Assembly (NCBI GenBank): GCA_022775005.1
Contig: JALFJR010000063.1
Span: 1 to 42,683, forward strand
DNA: 42,683 nucleotides
Source: Parabacteroides sp.
GTDB lineage: Bacteria; Bacteroidota; Bacteroidia; Bacteroidales; Tannerellaceae
Direction of reading: 5' to 3'
The notes below the pieces were generated by a model. The model saw only the letters and a list, made by a program, of their open reading frames with translations, had not been told where the DNA came from and searched no databases. The translations under genes were made by a program, and so were the position numbers. Shown here piece by piece: positions 32,510 through 42,328 of this stretch. Position 1 is the first letter of the stretch, and each line of letters begins with the position of its first letter.

Positions 32510-33346
32510 ATGGAGAAAACACTTAATCTGAACGGGCAATTGGTCTCCTTAGATACACCATTGGTGATGGGTATCGTCAATGTCACGCCCGATTCATTTT
32601 ATGCCGATAGCCGGAAAGAGGGCGAAGCGGCGATCGACGCACGTATCCAGCAAATCTTGGCAGAGGGAGGCGACTTGATCGACCTCGGCGGTTATTCCTC
32701 TCGTCCGGATGCGGCAGAAGTAACACCCGAAGAGGAGATGCGCCGTTTAGAGGTAGCCCTGCGCATCTTGAATCAGCACTATCCAGAGGTGCCCGTCTCA
32801 GTCGATACCTTCCGGGCAGACATCGCCCGCCGTTGCGTAGAGGAGTTTGGCGTAGCGATCATCAACGATATTTCCGGAGGCGAATTGGATCCTACTATGT
32901 TCGCTACCGTTGCCAAGTTGCATGTGCCTTACATTTTGATGCACATGCGAGGCACACCACAAACCAAGCAACAGTTCTGCGATTATACCGACATGATGGA
33001 GGATATTTTGCTCTATTTTGCCCGCAAGGTAGAGCAACTGCGATTGTTAGGTGTGAACGACATCATCCTGGATCCCGGCTTTGGTTTCAGCAAGACCCTC
33101 GAACAGAATTACACGCTCATGGCTCATTTGGATGAGTTCCATGCGTTCGATCTGCCTCTGCTGGTAGGCATTTCTCGAAAGAGCATGATCTACAGACTGT
33201 TAGGAGGTACGCCTGCGGATAGTTTGAATGGTACGACCGTATTAAACACCTTCGCTCTCTTGCATGGAGCGCATATACTGCGTGTACACGATGTCAAAGC
33301 GGCTGTTGAAGCGCGTCGCATCGTCCAGCAACTTCACCAATCTTAA
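32510..33346 (+). CDS. folP: Dihydropteroate synthase
   Basis: A 278-aa folate-pathway enzyme joining dihydropterin pyrophosphate and p-aminobenzoate; the target of sulfonamides. Motifs along the TIM barrel: MGIVNVTPDSFYADSRKEG, IDLGGYSSRPDA, VPVSVDTFRADIA, AIINDISGGELDP, ILMHMRGTPQTKQ, DIILDPGFGFSKTLEQNYTL and LLVGISRKSMIYRLL. Complete and ordinary in length. The start was chosen from the promoter position. It is followed 25 bp later by cdaA on the same strand; its folate partner folE is in the minus-strand block. Confidence 0.95.
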   Translation: MEKTLNLNGQLVSLDTPLVMGIVNVTPDSFYADSRKEGEAAIDARIQQILAEGGDLIDLGGYSSRPDAAEVTPEEEMRRLEVALRILNQHYPEVPVSVDTFRADIARRCVEEFGVAIINDISGGELDPTMFATVAKLHVPYILMHMRGTPQTKQQFCDYTDMMEDILLYFARKVEQLRLLGVNDIILDPGFGFSKTLEQNYTLMAHLDEFHAFDLPLLVGISRKSMIYRLLGGTPADSLNGTTVLNTFALLHGAHILRVHDVKAAVEARRIVQQLHQS

Positions 33347-33370
33347 AATCAATTCCAAATCAGACAGCTT

Positions 33371-34153
33371 ATGTGGATGCACTTCGGCATTAAAGACCTG
33401 ATCGACGTCTTACTCGTCGCCTTCTTCTTGTACCAGACCTACAAGATCATGAAAAGTTCCGGCACGTTAGCCATTTTCAGTGGTGTAGTCTCTTTCATCG
33501 TGGTCTGGATTTTGGTCTCACAGGTTTTAGAGATGCGATTGATGGGAGCTATCTTAGACAAGATCATCAGTGTAGGCTTTGTGGTGTTGGTGATCCTGTT
33601 TCAAGATGAGATCCGTCGCTTCCTATTGGCGCTCGGCTCTCACCGAGGATGGAAATTCTTAGGAAATCTGTTTTCTAAGCGTAGTGCGGATGAAAACGAG
33701 GGCAAATACATCGCACCGGTAGTCGTGGCTTGCAAGAACATGGCCCGTAAGAAAACTGGTGCTTTGATTGTCGTGCAGCAGGATGTAGATCTCTCCATCT
33801 ATGAACATACAGGCGAGATGTTTTGTGCCGATCCCAACGCCCGTCTAATTGAGAACATCTTCTTCAAGAACAGCCCGTTGCACGATGGCGCTATGATCAT
33901 TGCCGACAACAAGATACGGGCGGCTGGTTGCATCTTGCCGGTTGCGCAAAACGCCAAGCTCCCCAAAGAGATGGGTTTGCGTCACCGTTCCGGTATGGGT
34001 ATGTCGTTAGAAACGGATGCGATCGTGATTATCGTCTCTGAGGAGCGGGGGAAAATCTCCGTAGCGCACAAAGGCAAGATCGAGGCCAACATCACGGCAG
34101 ATACCTTGCGCCAAATCCTCTCTGGCGAACGAGAGGTAGTCAATTATTGTTAG
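33371..34153 (+). CDS. cdaA: Diadenylate cyclase (CdaA/DacA type)
   Basis: A 260-aa membrane-bound enzyme making cyclic di-AMP from two ATP. Three N-terminal membrane helices (about residues 10-30, 35-55, 60-80) are followed by a DisA_N domain with NSPLHDGAMIIADNKIRAAG (DGA motif) and LPKEMGLRHRSGMGMSLETD (RHR motif), both needed for catalysis. Residues appear intact. It lies downstream of folP with a 25-bp gap, so both may be co-transcribed. No c-di-AMP phosphodiesterase or receptor is visible in the window. Confidence 0.94.
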   Translation: MWMHFGIKDLIDVLLVAFFLYQTYKIMKSSGTLAIFSGVVSFIVVWILVSQVLEMRLMGAILDKIISVGFVVLVILFQDEIRRFLLALGSHRGWKFLGNLFSKRSADENEGKYIAPVVVACKNMARKKTGALIVVQQDVDLSIYEHTGEMFCADPNARLIENIFFKNSPLHDGAMIIADNKIRAAGCILPVAQNAKLPKEMGLRHRSGMGMSLETDAIVIIVSEERGKISVAHKGKIEANITADTLRQILSGEREVVNYC

Positions 34154-34239
34154 CAAAAAGTTTGTTAAATGTTCTGAAACATCAGGGATAGCGGGCATTT
34201 CTTTGGGCCATATTGCAAACTCCATATAGCAATTATGGC

Positions 34240-34247
34240 TAATTTTG
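34240..34247 (+). promoter_or_regulatory. -7 box of the pta-ackA operon
   Basis: TAATTTTG matches TAnnTTTG and overlaps an in-frame upstream ATG at 34235; it predicts a leader of about 50 bases to the ATG at 34301. The -33 region (ATTG at 34212-34215) has a 24-bp spacer and is weak. Confidence 0.4.
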
Positions 34248-34300
34248 CAGCACAATTGAGGAGTACGTTTATTCAATACAAACAAAAAATATATTCCGTT

Positions 34301-35314
34301 ATGGATTTGATGCAAGACATTATCGCGCGTGCGAAAGCAAACAAGCAGCGCATTGTCCTTCCTGAAGGAACTGAGGAGAGGACGTTGAAAGCAGCCGACC
34401 GCTTAGTGGCCGACGGAGTAGCAGATATTATTTTAATTGGTAATCCCGATGAGATCCATAAACTGGCAGCCGAGTTCGGATTGACACACACTGATCAGGC
34501 AACGATCATCGATCCGAAGAACCACGAGAAGAAAGCCGCTTATGCCGACTTGCTCTTCCAGCTTCGTCAAAAGAAGGGCATGACTCCAGAAAAGGCCGCT
34601 GTCTTGGTAGAGGATCCGCTCTTCTTGGCCTGCTTGATGATCAAGGCAGGTGATGCGGATGGCGAGATCGCCGGTGCAGAGAACACGACGGGTAATGTTT
34701 TGCGTCCCGCTTTGCAGATCATTAAGACCGCTCCGGGCATGAAGTGCGTATCAGGTGCCTTCTTGATGTTCACGAAGACCCCGCAGTATGGCAAGGATGG
34801 TCTGTTTGTTTTTGCCGATTGCGCCGTCATGCCGAATCCGAACGCGGAAGAGTTAGCCAGCATCGCAGTGGCTACGGCCAAGACCGCAAGAGACATCGCC
34901 GCTATCGAGCCGCGCGTAGCCATGTTGAGCTTCTCTACAAAGGGCAGCGCATCCCACGAGATGGTTGATAAGGTGGTTGAGGCCACTCGTTTAGCTAAGG
35001 AGATGGCTCCTGATGTAAAGATCGACGGTGAGTTGCAATCCGATGCCGCTTTGGTAGCCAGCGTAGCTGCAAAGAAGGCACCGGGAAGCGAGATCGCTGG
35101 TAAAGCCAATGTATTGGTATTCCCGACCTTGGAGGTAGGTAACATTGCCTATAAGTTGGTTCAGCGTCTTGGTGGAGCTGAGGCCGTAGGTCCGATCCTG
35201 CAGGGTATGGCCGCTCCGGTGAACGATCTTTCTCGTGGTTGCTCCGTAGATGATGTCTATAAAATGGTAGCCATTGCTTGCAACCAGTCTATCGGCTTAA
35301 AGGCCGCCAAATAA
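34301..35314 (+). CDS. pta: Phosphate acetyltransferase
   Basis: A 337-aa enzyme that turns acetyl-CoA and phosphate into acetyl phosphate. It is the short catalytic form: [20 protein letters not shown] at the start, then [40 protein letters not shown] and the C-terminal [20 protein letters not shown] followed by [20 protein letters not shown]. No N-terminal regulatory domain. Start at MDLMQD because a -7 box covers the upstream ATG. It precedes ackA by 29 bp; together they make acetate and one ATP, the usual fermentation route of Bacteroidales. Confidence 0.95.
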   Translation: MDLMQDIIARAKANKQRIVLPEGTEERTLKAADRLVADGVADIILIGNPDEIHKLAAEFGLTHTDQATIIDPKNHEKKAAYADLLFQLRQKKGMTPEKAAVLVEDPLFLACLMIKAGDADGEIAGAENTTGNVLRPALQIIKTAPGMKCVSGAFLMFTKTPQYGKDGLFVFADCAVMPNPNAEELASIAVATAKTARDIAAIEPRVAMLSFSTKGSASHEMVDKVVEATRLAKEMAPDVKIDGELQSDAALVASVAAKKAPGSEIAGKANVLVFPTLEVGNIAYKLVQRLGGAEAVGPILQGMAAPVNDLSRGCSVDDVYKMVAIACNQSIGLKAAK

Positions 35315-35343
35315 GCGTCTAATTCCTAAAAACACATAACAAC

Positions 35344-36543
35344 ATGAAGATCTTAGTTTTAAATTGCGGTAGTAGCTCTATTAAGTACAAACTGTTTGAT
35401 ATGGCCTCTGGCAATGTCATGGCACAAGGAGGCATCGAGAAGATTGGTCTTCCTGGCGCTTTCTTGAAATTGACCGACAAAGAGGGCAAGAAAGTGATCC
35501 TGGAGAAGGAGATCCCCGGCCACCAAGAGGGTATCGAGTTCATCTTGAGCGTACTGACCGACGCAACCTACGGTTGCATCAAGGAGTACAAGGAAATTGA
35601 CGCAGTAGGTCATCGCGTAGTGCATGGTGGCGAGCAATTCGCAAGCAGTGTTTTGATCACGAAAGAGGTGATCGACAAGGTGATCGAGTGCTCCGACTTG
35701 GCTCCGCTGCATAACCCCGCCAACTTGAAGGGTATCTATGCGATGGAGGCCTTGATTCCGGGTATTCCGCAGGTAGCTGTGTTCGATACGGCTTTCCATC
35801 AGACCATGCCGGATTATGCCTACATGTATGGTTTGCCTTACGAGCTCTACACGAAGTATGGTGTGCGTCGCTATGGCTTCCACGGAACCAGTCATCGCTA
35901 TGTGTCTCGCCGTGCTTGTGAGATTCTGGGCGTTCCTTATGAGGAGCAACGCATCATCACAGCCCATGTCGGTAACGGTGGCTCTATCGCTGCCGTTGAT
36001 CATGGCAAGTGCGTTGATACCTCTATGGGTCTGACTCCGACAGAGGGTCTGTTGATGGGTACCCGCTGCGGTGATGTCGATGCCGGAGCCTTGTCCTTCA
36101 TCTTAGATAAAGAGGGCTTGGATGCCAATGGCTTATCCAACTTGATCAATAAGCAGAGCGGTGTAGCCGGTCTTTCAGGTGTCTCTTCTGACATGCGTGA
36201 GATCGAGGCAGCCGTAGCAGAGGGCAATCCTCGTGCAATCATGGCGTTGAACGTTTATAACTACCGTATCAAGAAGTACATCGGTGCTTATGCGGCTGCT
36301 ATGGGTGGCTGCGACATCTTGGTATGGACAGGTGGTGTAGGCGAGAACCAGTGGGAGACTCGTCGTGTCGTTTGCCAAGGCATGGAGTACATGGGCATGA
36401 AGATCGACGTGGAGAAGAACCATGGCATGCGTGGTGAGGAGATGGTGATCAGCACACCGGACAGCAAGGTGACGATCATCGTAGTACCGACCGATGAGGA
36501 ATTCATGATCGCTTCCGATACAGCAGACATCTTGATGAAATAA
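35344..36543 (+). CDS. ackA: Acetate kinase
   Basis: A 399-aa enzyme forming ATP and acetate from acetyl phosphate. The ASKHA-fold motifs are clear: ILVLNCGSSSIKYKLFD, VGHRVVHGGEQF, AVFDTAFHQTMPDYAYMYG, RRYGFHGTSHRYVSRRA, AHVGNGGSIAAVDHGKCVDT and TRCGDVDAGAL. Length is standard. It forms an operon with pta and is closed by a hairpin at 36616-36648. Confidence 0.97.
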   Translation: MKILVLNCGSSSIKYKLFDMASGNVMAQGGIEKIGLPGAFLKLTDKEGKKVILEKEIPGHQEGIEFILSVLTDATYGCIKEYKEIDAVGHRVVHGGEQFASSVLITKEVIDKVIECSDLAPLHNPANLKGIYAMEALIPGIPQVAVFDTAFHQTMPDYAYMYGLPYELYTKYGVRRYGFHGTSHRYVSRRACEILGVPYEEQRIITAHVGNGGSIAAVDHGKCVDTSMGLTPTEGLLMGTRCGDVDAGALSFILDKEGLDANGLSNLINKQSGVAGLSGVSSDMREIEAAVAEGNPRAIMALNVYNYRIKKYIGAYAAAMGGCDILVWTGGVGENQWETRRVVCQGMEYMGMKIDVEKNHGMRGEEMVISTPDSKVTIIVVPTDEEFMIASDTADILMK

Positions 36544-36615
36544 GATAATCAGATAGATTCTTTCATTTATTAATTTACTAATCTTCGCAGCTTACAAAAC
36601 ACAAGATTAGTGTTT

Positions 36616-36648
36616 AGATCGCCCTGACATCGGTTGGGGCGATCTTTT
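36616..36648 (+). terminator. Rho-independent terminator after ackA
   Basis: AGATCGCCC (36616-36624) and GGGCGATCT (36637-36645) form a 9-bp stem with a 12-base loop, followed by TTTT. It lies about 70 bp after the ackA stop and just before pyrH. Confidence 0.75.
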
Positions 36649-36668
36649 CAATACAAATCAGCAATACA

Positions 36669-37376
36669 ATGAACTATAAACGGATTCTTTTGAAACTTAG
36701 CGGCGAATCGCTAATGGGCAGTAAACAATATGGCATCGACGAGAACCGACTCGCTGAATATGCCGCACAAATCAAGGAGATCGCCGAGATGGGCGTACAG
36801 ATCGGTATCGTGATTGGTGGCGGTAACATCTTCCGCGGCTTGAGCGGTGCCTCTAAAGGCTTCGACCGGGTGAAGGGCGACCAGATGGGCATGTTGGCTA
36901 CCGTCATCAACAGCTTGGCACTCAGCTCAGCCTTGGTAGCAAAAGGCGTGAAGGCAAGGGTATTGACCGCCATCCGCATGGAACCAATCGGCGAGTTTTA
37001 TAACAAATGGCGGGCGATTGAGCTGTTGGAGCAGGGCAATGTCGTGATCATGTCTGGCGGAACAGGCAACCCCTTCTTTACGACCGACACCGGTTCTTCT
37101 TTGCGTGGCATCGAGATTGAGGCAGATGTGATGCTGAAAGGTACGCGTGTGGATGGCATCTACACCGCTGACCCGGAGAAAGACCCGACAGCTACCAAGT
37201 TCAGCGAGATCACCTACGACGAGATCTACAACCGAGGCCTGAAGGTGATGGACTTGACCGCAACGACCATGTGCAAGGAGAACAACCTCCCCATCATCGT
37301 CTTCGATATGGACACCGTGGGCAACCTCAAGAAGGTGATGAGCGGCGAAAATATCGGCACACTGGTGCATAACTAA
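36669..37376 (+). CDS. pyrH: UMP kinase
   Basis: A 235-aa bacterial hexameric UMP kinase that makes UDP for pyrimidine synthesis. It starts MNYKRILLKLSGESLMGSKQ (amino-acid-kinase phosphate loop) and has IGIVIGGGNIFRGLSGASKG, NPFFTTDTGSSLRGIEIEAD with the substrate aspartates, and VDGIYTADPEKDPTATKFSE. Complete. It begins 21 bp after the ackA terminator and may have its own promoter. The HhH protein follows 34 bp later. Confidence 0.96.
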   Translation: MNYKRILLKLSGESLMGSKQYGIDENRLAEYAAQIKEIAEMGVQIGIVIGGGNIFRGLSGASKGFDRVKGDQMGMLATVINSLALSSALVAKGVKARVLTAIRMEPIGEFYNKWRAIELLEQGNVVIMSGGTGNPFFTTDTGSSLRGIEIEADVMLKGTRVDGIYTADPEKDPTATKFSEITYDEIYNRGLKVMDLTATTMCKENNLPIIVFDMDTVGNLKKVMSGENIGTLVHN

Positions 37377-37409
37377 GCAATTCGGATCACTTACTAAAAC
37401 CTTACCACT

Positions 37410-38120
37410 ATGCAACTCAAAGATTTATGTTATTTCTCAAAAGGGGAGCGCAATGCCTTGCTTGTGCTCCTTTGTTTGATTGCCCTCACATGGGTCGCGA
37501 TCATCTACACAGCCGAAGAAGACTCCCCTACCCCATCCCCAGCAGCACCGCCCATCGCCGCCGTGGATAGCCTCAAAACAGCGGAAACGAATCGCATGCC
37601 TATCGAAGCACCAGCTTCGCAGCAGCCGACCGTTGCGCCACGTTCAGCCAAGCCCCAACAAACCTGGCCTCGCCTGCCTCGACAAAACAGTTACAAACAG
37701 GCATCCAACAAGTTCCCTGCAGGTACAGTCATTGAACTGAATCAAGCCGATACGCTCACGCTGAAGAAGATTCCCGGCATTGGCAGCACCTTCGCCCGCC
37801 GCATCGTAGGTTATCGGGAGCTGTTAGGTGGCTTCTACACCGTGGAGCAACTGGCAGAGGTCTATGGCATCGACGAAGAGCGATACAACGCCCTCCATAC
37901 TTGGTTCAAGGTAGATACGACCTGCATCCAGCCGTTGCGAGTCAACCAACTCTCCTTCAAGGAACTGCTGCGTCACCCCTACCTCAACACCTCGCAAGTG
38001 CGTCAGATCGAACGCCTACGCCGAAAGGCTCCGCTGCAGAGCTGGAACGACCTCATCCTGTTAGAGGAGTTCTCCGCTATCGATCGCCAACGCTTGCGGC
38101 CCTACCTCTCTTTTGAATAA
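37410..38120 (+). CDS. Helix-hairpin-helix membrane-anchored protein
   Basis: A 236-aa protein with one N-terminal membrane helix (LLVLLCLIALTWVAIIYTAE, about residues 18-38), a proline/alanine/glutamine-rich linker to about residue 100, then two ComEA-like helix-hairpin-helix units: IELNQADTLTLKKIPGIGST with FARRIVGYRELLGGF, and VNQLSFKELLRHPYLNTSQV with QIERLRRKAPLQSWNDL. HhH units bind DNA without sequence preference; the topology places them outside the inner membrane, as in ComEA, which pulls in DNA. Role in DNA uptake is inference. Closed by the terminator at 38152-38189. Confidence 0.85.
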   Translation: MQLKDLCYFSKGERNALLVLLCLIALTWVAIIYTAEEDSPTPSPAAPPIAAVDSLKTAETNRMPIEAPASQQPTVAPRSAKPQQTWPRLPRQNSYKQASNKFPAGTVIELNQADTLTLKKIPGIGSTFARRIVGYRELLGGFYTVEQLAEVYGIDEERYNALHTWFKVDTTCIQPLRVNQLSFKELLRHPYLNTSQVRQIERLRRKAPLQSWNDLILLEEFSAIDRQRLRPYLSFE

Positions 38121-38151
38121 GGAAACCGAAGGCTACGCCAGTACGCAAAAA

Positions 38152-38189
38152 AGCCGTCAGGCTTTTTATATCCTGACGGCTCCTTTTTT
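38152..38189 (+). terminator. Bidirectional terminator between HhH gene and DUF6383 gene
   Basis: AGCCGTCAGG (38152-38161) and CCTGACGGCT (38172-38181) form a perfect 10-bp stem, followed by CC and six T. On the other side is a run of A (38146-38152), so it can also stop minus-strand transcription coming from the surface-protein gene. Confidence 0.85.
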
Positions 38190-38339
38190 GTGACTGCCTT
38201 TCGCCCCTCACGAGGCTACTCCGCAATAAGAACTTTTTATTATTAACTTTCTATTTCCCTGCTCATTCACCCTCACAGGTTACTTAGCCCAATGGACTAC
38301 GCAGGGAGATTACTTATTATGAATAATTTTTCTCGTTAA

Positions 38340-41300
38340 TTACTTAACCACTACCTTCGTAGCCTCGCCTTCAACAGCAACTACGACTACACCTGCCGGA
38401 GCAGCGATCGTTACGTTGTCGGAAGCAGCTACCTGGTTAGCGATCGTGCGATCCAAGATGTCAGCTACGGTAATTACCTTACCAGCTGCACCCTGAACCG
38501 TTACAACGCCCTGGCCACCGATTACCTGAACACCAGCTGCCTCGATTGCCTCGTTAGCCGTCGGGTTACCAGCCTCATTCTCGTTCATGTTGAAGATCTC
38601 TGCATTCTGGATCTCCGGAACAACTACGACTACACCGTTCATCCACTTGATGTAACCCTCGCCATCAGCCTTGCCTGCATCTACACCAGCATTCAAAGTC
38701 TTGTAGTTAGCAGTCTCGATTACGAATGAACCAGCCTCCTGATCTACATAGCGGAGAGCGAACTTAGCAACGTTGAACTTGTCATCACCTACGAAGATTG
38801 TATCCTTAGCAGTCGGCTTAGCAGCAGCGATAGCCAATACATCATCCTTATGCGTTGCCTGAACGAAGCCTAAGCGATAGTACTTCTCACTCGTTGTGTT
38901 GACATACGGGGTACCCTCTTTGTGCTTGTTAGCAGCATCCCAAGCGATAGCCGTATCCTTCAAGTTCACCAAGTAACGACCCTCTACAGAACCCTTAGTC
39001 GGAACAGCGTGCTCACAAGTTGCAGACTGGTGAGTCTCACACCACTTACCGGCCGGAGTTACCTTCGGACCTACAACCAACATGTACTGCGGACGATAAG
39101 TCTCACCACGTACATAAGCGGTATCAGCGAGCATAGCCGGAGCGATCTTGTCGAACTGAACCGTATTATCCAAGCCCAAGAAACCAGCCTTCTCATACAG
39201 CATCTCCTTCGCATTGGTATCACGATAGATAGAAACCGTATCCAAAGCGTTTGCCAACTTGCGATACATCGGTTTAGCAGTCTCCTCGATTACGAACAGG
39301 TCATTCTCGGTACGGTCATAAACCCATGTTTCACTCAACATACCGTTTGTAGCATCACCTGCATACAATTTATAGTCACCAGACAAGTCCTGATACATCA
39401 CATCAGCACCGTGGTAGTCATTCTCACCTTTAGCTGCACGTCTCAGAGCAACCGGACGCAAGTTCAACTTATCGTTAACATCTTGACGCAATGCAAACTT
39501 CTGGGCGGAAGCATCTTTATTTACAGAAGATTCCAAGCGATCATCATTGTTGTTGTAAACCAACGGCTCACCATACTGGTTAACGAATGAGTAAGAAACA
39601 AGCTTTAAGGTATCTTTTGTAGTCTTGTAATTCTTCTTTGCATCGAAGTAACCCAACGTACTGATTACGTAGATTGAATCAGACGGATGATACGTATATC
39701 TGTAATTCTCCTCTGTAACCTTACGTGCCGCAGCATGTTCCGTAGCGGTGAACATCAACGCATTCTCCTTGTCAATATCCAAACCAATTACATGATTTGT
39801 ATTGCCTGAGTGGTTCTCGGCAAACCAAGCGGTCGTGTTGAATACACCAGAAGCGAAACCAATATAGAACTTCTGATTCTTCAGATCCTTCAAAGTATTG
39901 TAACCATCGGATGCGCTGTTCTCAGCCACCGGAGTGATTCTCAAGATTTCGGAGCCATAACGATACTCATTCTCCTTAGAGGTAGTATAGAGCTTAGATG
40001 CTGTAATCTTAGCCTTACCATAATAGTCATTCTTAAACTCACGATTTCTAAAGACATATTCTTTCACACCATCCTCATTGGTCTCATAAGTTAATGCAAA
40101 CTGACCTTCCAGTACATTACCATACGATTTAACCCAAGACTTTTCGTCGTTCCAATCCCAAGTACCTGCATTTACATCATCATCATAAATACCCAACTTG
40201 TAACCCTTCTTGTTCTTCAAGTTATCATTTGCAGAAGAAACCAACTCTACAGTATAGAATTTGCCCTTCTTCAACAGATCCCAAGGCTGAACTACCTCGT
40301 TGCTACCCAAAGAGATCAAGATCGGCTTTAATGCAGTCAACTTAGAAGCAACCAAAGACGGAGTTTCGTCAGCCGTCAAATCCAAACGACCCAACTTAAT
40401 GTAGTCATTACCTACCTTTACACGGATAGCGTCAATAGCCTCCAAAGTCTTCGGATTAGTCACTGCATAAGAATACTCAGCCTTGAACTCACCAAAATAC
40501 TTCAAAGTCTCCAATCCATCCTCAGAACGAGAGAGGTTCTTGGCCAAAGTCGTAGCAGAAACGGTTGTGAAGCTATAAGTAGATTGATCGCTCAAAGAAC
40601 CATTTGTAACATACTTCTGCGCAACGATATAGTCGCCATCCGCATTCTTCAAATAGAATCCAGTAGAAGTAGCGTCAGCCTCTACAAACTTATCTTTATT
40701 GCTATCCCAAGCCATCGGAACCAAGTGACCCGTGAAGACGTTACCTGCGATGTTGTCAGCCAAGTGCGCATCATCCAAGCAGTTGCCATCCTTTGTGTCA
40801 TAGTAGATAGTTGTTGAGAAACCATCCTGCTCGAACCACTTCAAATCAGCAACAATCAAATTGTTCACACCTGCACGGTAGAGACCGAAATAGTTCTTAT
40901 TCGCCGCATTCAGAGTACCACCATCAACATTGAATACAACACCGTTGCTATAAAGTGCACCAGCCTCCGGATAGAACATACCATCAAGACCTGTACCAGC
41001 GTTGCCAGTAGCCTTCAATACAACACCATCCTGATTCACGAACTCATAATAATAAGCACCATCAGCACGTTTACCTTTAGACATCTTCCATAAAGACCCA
41101 CTTGATGAAGCTATATCATCTATATTATCAGCAGCAACCGCTGTCAAAGTCAATGAACCATTTTTCGGATGTGCAATAGCATAATAGTCTCCATCAGCGC
41201 TTGCATTGCTTCTCACGATCAACATTGCATACTCAGAAGTCTCATTCTCAATCAATTCATAGCCATGCAAAGTTGACTCCAAGGGCTTGATTCCAGCAAT

Positions 41301-42206
41301 GATAGCATTCAAACCATTGCTCGGATTCTGAGCGTCTCCGTAGATAACGTTAGCATCAGAGCACTGAATAGCAACGTTCTTGTCAGTCGTAGAAGTTGCA
41401 CCCATTGCCTCCGCAAACTGAGCGGCAGTTCCGTTGAAGATAGCCTCAGCTGGTTCATCAGTAACCAACTCCGCAATAGCCACACTGTTTATTAACTCCC
41501 CGTTCTCATTATAGCAAGGAGTAACTTCAGAATACTCAACTTTGCTGTTGTTGCTGATATACAAGTCATAGCCTGAATTTGTCACGCTATTACCCTCTAA
41601 ACTAACATTCTCCTGAGAAGTCATGTTCGCGGGAGTAATATTTAGCCCTGATCCATCAAGATTAATCTCGGTTCCACTTCCCTGCAAAAGCAAACCAGCA
41701 CCCAACCAATTACCACTTACACCATTCGCATTTTTAATCACATTGTTCTCAACAACAAAATCAGGTGTAGCGGAAGTTGGGAAAATTACAATACCATTGG
41801 CAATAGCAGGAGCAGTTGCGGTACAATAAATTGTACATCCCGTAATTGTAGCAGACTCAGAAGCCACTGTTATTGCATTCTTATAAGCGGCACTGCTATA
41901 AGCTCGGCCTGAAATAGTACCGTCATTAACCACATCTATGTACAAGTTCTTAACGGTACAACCCTTGCCAGTAATAACAATGCTACCTTTCAAAGTGTGA
42001 TATCTACCATCAATCACCACATTGTCTTCAGAGATCAACAAATAATCTCCATTCAAATCCACATCGTCTGCAAATACAATGCTACCAGGCGTAACCGTGA
42101 CTTTTGTCGCATCCAACCCACTTGGTAACACCTGAGCAGCCTGCACGGAAAATAGCGCACCACTAAGAAGTAGTGTCGCTACAAGTGTAGAAAACTTTTT
42201 GTTCAT
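38340..42206 (-). CDS. Large secreted surface protein with C-terminal DUF6383/sorting-like domain
   Basis: A 1288-aa protein starting MNKKFSTLVATLLLSGALFS, a signal peptide cleaved near residue 22. Residues about 40-250 look like a parallel beta-helix: VVIDGRYHTLKGSIVITGKG, CTVKNLYIDVVNDG and ATITGCTIYCTATAP recur as short rungs. The long middle (about 250-1200) is rich in aromatic and charged residues, with repeated short beta motifs such as DGDYYAIAHPKNGSL, and no catalytic signature. The last ~75 residues (GGQGVVTVQGAAGKVITVAD, then PAGVVVVAVEGEATKVVVK) fit the DUF6383 domain of Parabacteroides and resemble type IX secretion sorting domains. Probably surface exposed. Codon use is like the chromosome. 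A single monocistronic gene. Confidence 0.8.
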   Translation of the reverse strand: MNKKFSTLVATLLLSGALFSVQAAQVLPSGLDATKVTVTPGSIVFADDVDLNGDYLLISEDNVVIDGRYHTLKGSIVITGKGCTVKNLYIDVVNDGTISGRAYSSAAYKNAITVASESATITGCTIYCTATAPAIANGIVIFPTSATPDFVVENNVIKNANGVSGNWLGAGLLLQGSGTEINLDGSGLNITPANMTSQENVSLEGNSVTNSGYDLYISNNSKVEYSEVTPCYNENGELINSVAIAELVTDEPAEAIFNGTAAQFAEAMGATSTTDKNVAIQCSDANVIYGDAQNPSNGLNAIIAGIKPLESTLHGYELIENETSEYAMLIVRSNASADGDYYAIAHPKNGSLTLTAVAADNIDDIASSSGSLWKMSKGKRADGAYYYEFVNQDGVVLKATGNAGTGLDGMFYPEAGALYSNGVVFNVDGGTLNAANKNYFGLYRAGVNNLIVADLKWFEQDGFSTTIYYDTKDGNCLDDAHLADNIAGNVFTGHLVPMAWDSNKDKFVEADATSTGFYLKNADGDYIVAQKYVTNGSLSDQSTYSFTTVSATTLAKNLSRSEDGLETLKYFGEFKAEYSYAVTNPKTLEAIDAIRVKVGNDYIKLGRLDLTADETPSLVASKLTALKPILISLGSNEVVQPWDLLKKGKFYTVELVSSANDNLKNKKGYKLGIYDDDVNAGTWDWNDEKSWVKSYGNVLEGQFALTYETNEDGVKEYVFRNREFKNDYYGKAKITASKLYTTSKENEYRYGSEILRITPVAENSASDGYNTLKDLKNQKFYIGFASGVFNTTAWFAENHSGNTNHVIGLDIDKENALMFTATEHAAARKVTEENYRYTYHPSDSIYVISTLGYFDAKKNYKTTKDTLKLVSYSFVNQYGEPLVYNNNDDRLESSVNKDASAQKFALRQDVNDKLNLRPVALRRAAKGENDYHGADVMYQDLSGDYKLYAGDATNGMLSETWVYDRTENDLFVIEETAKPMYRKLANALDTVSIYRDTNAKEMLYEKAGFLGLDNTVQFDKIAPAMLADTAYVRGETYRPQYMLVVGPKVTPAGKWCETHQSATCEHAVPTKGSVEGRYLVNLKDTAIAWDAANKHKEGTPYVNTTSEKYYRLGFVQATHKDDVLAIAAAKPTAKDTIFVGDDKFNVAKFALRYVDQEAGSFVIETANYKTLNAGVDAGKADGEGYIKWMNGVVVVVPEIQNAEIFNMNENEAGNPTANEAIEAAGVQVIGGQGVVTVQGAAGKVITVADILDRTIANQVAASDNVTIAAPAGVVVVAVEGEATKVVVK

Positions 42207-42328
42207 ACGATAAATAATTAAATAGATTAATAATATGTTATAAATAACTCGTTCTTTTCTGTTGGGAAGGCTTCGCTGAAGGGAGGCCGGAAAAGGGGGA
42301 AAATTGGGGAGATTCCCTCTGTCCGAAC

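Noticed and set aside
35359-36003. A 214-codon minus-strand frame opposite ackA
   Set aside because: It mirrors the codon structure of ackA, which has every family motif; no independent signal.
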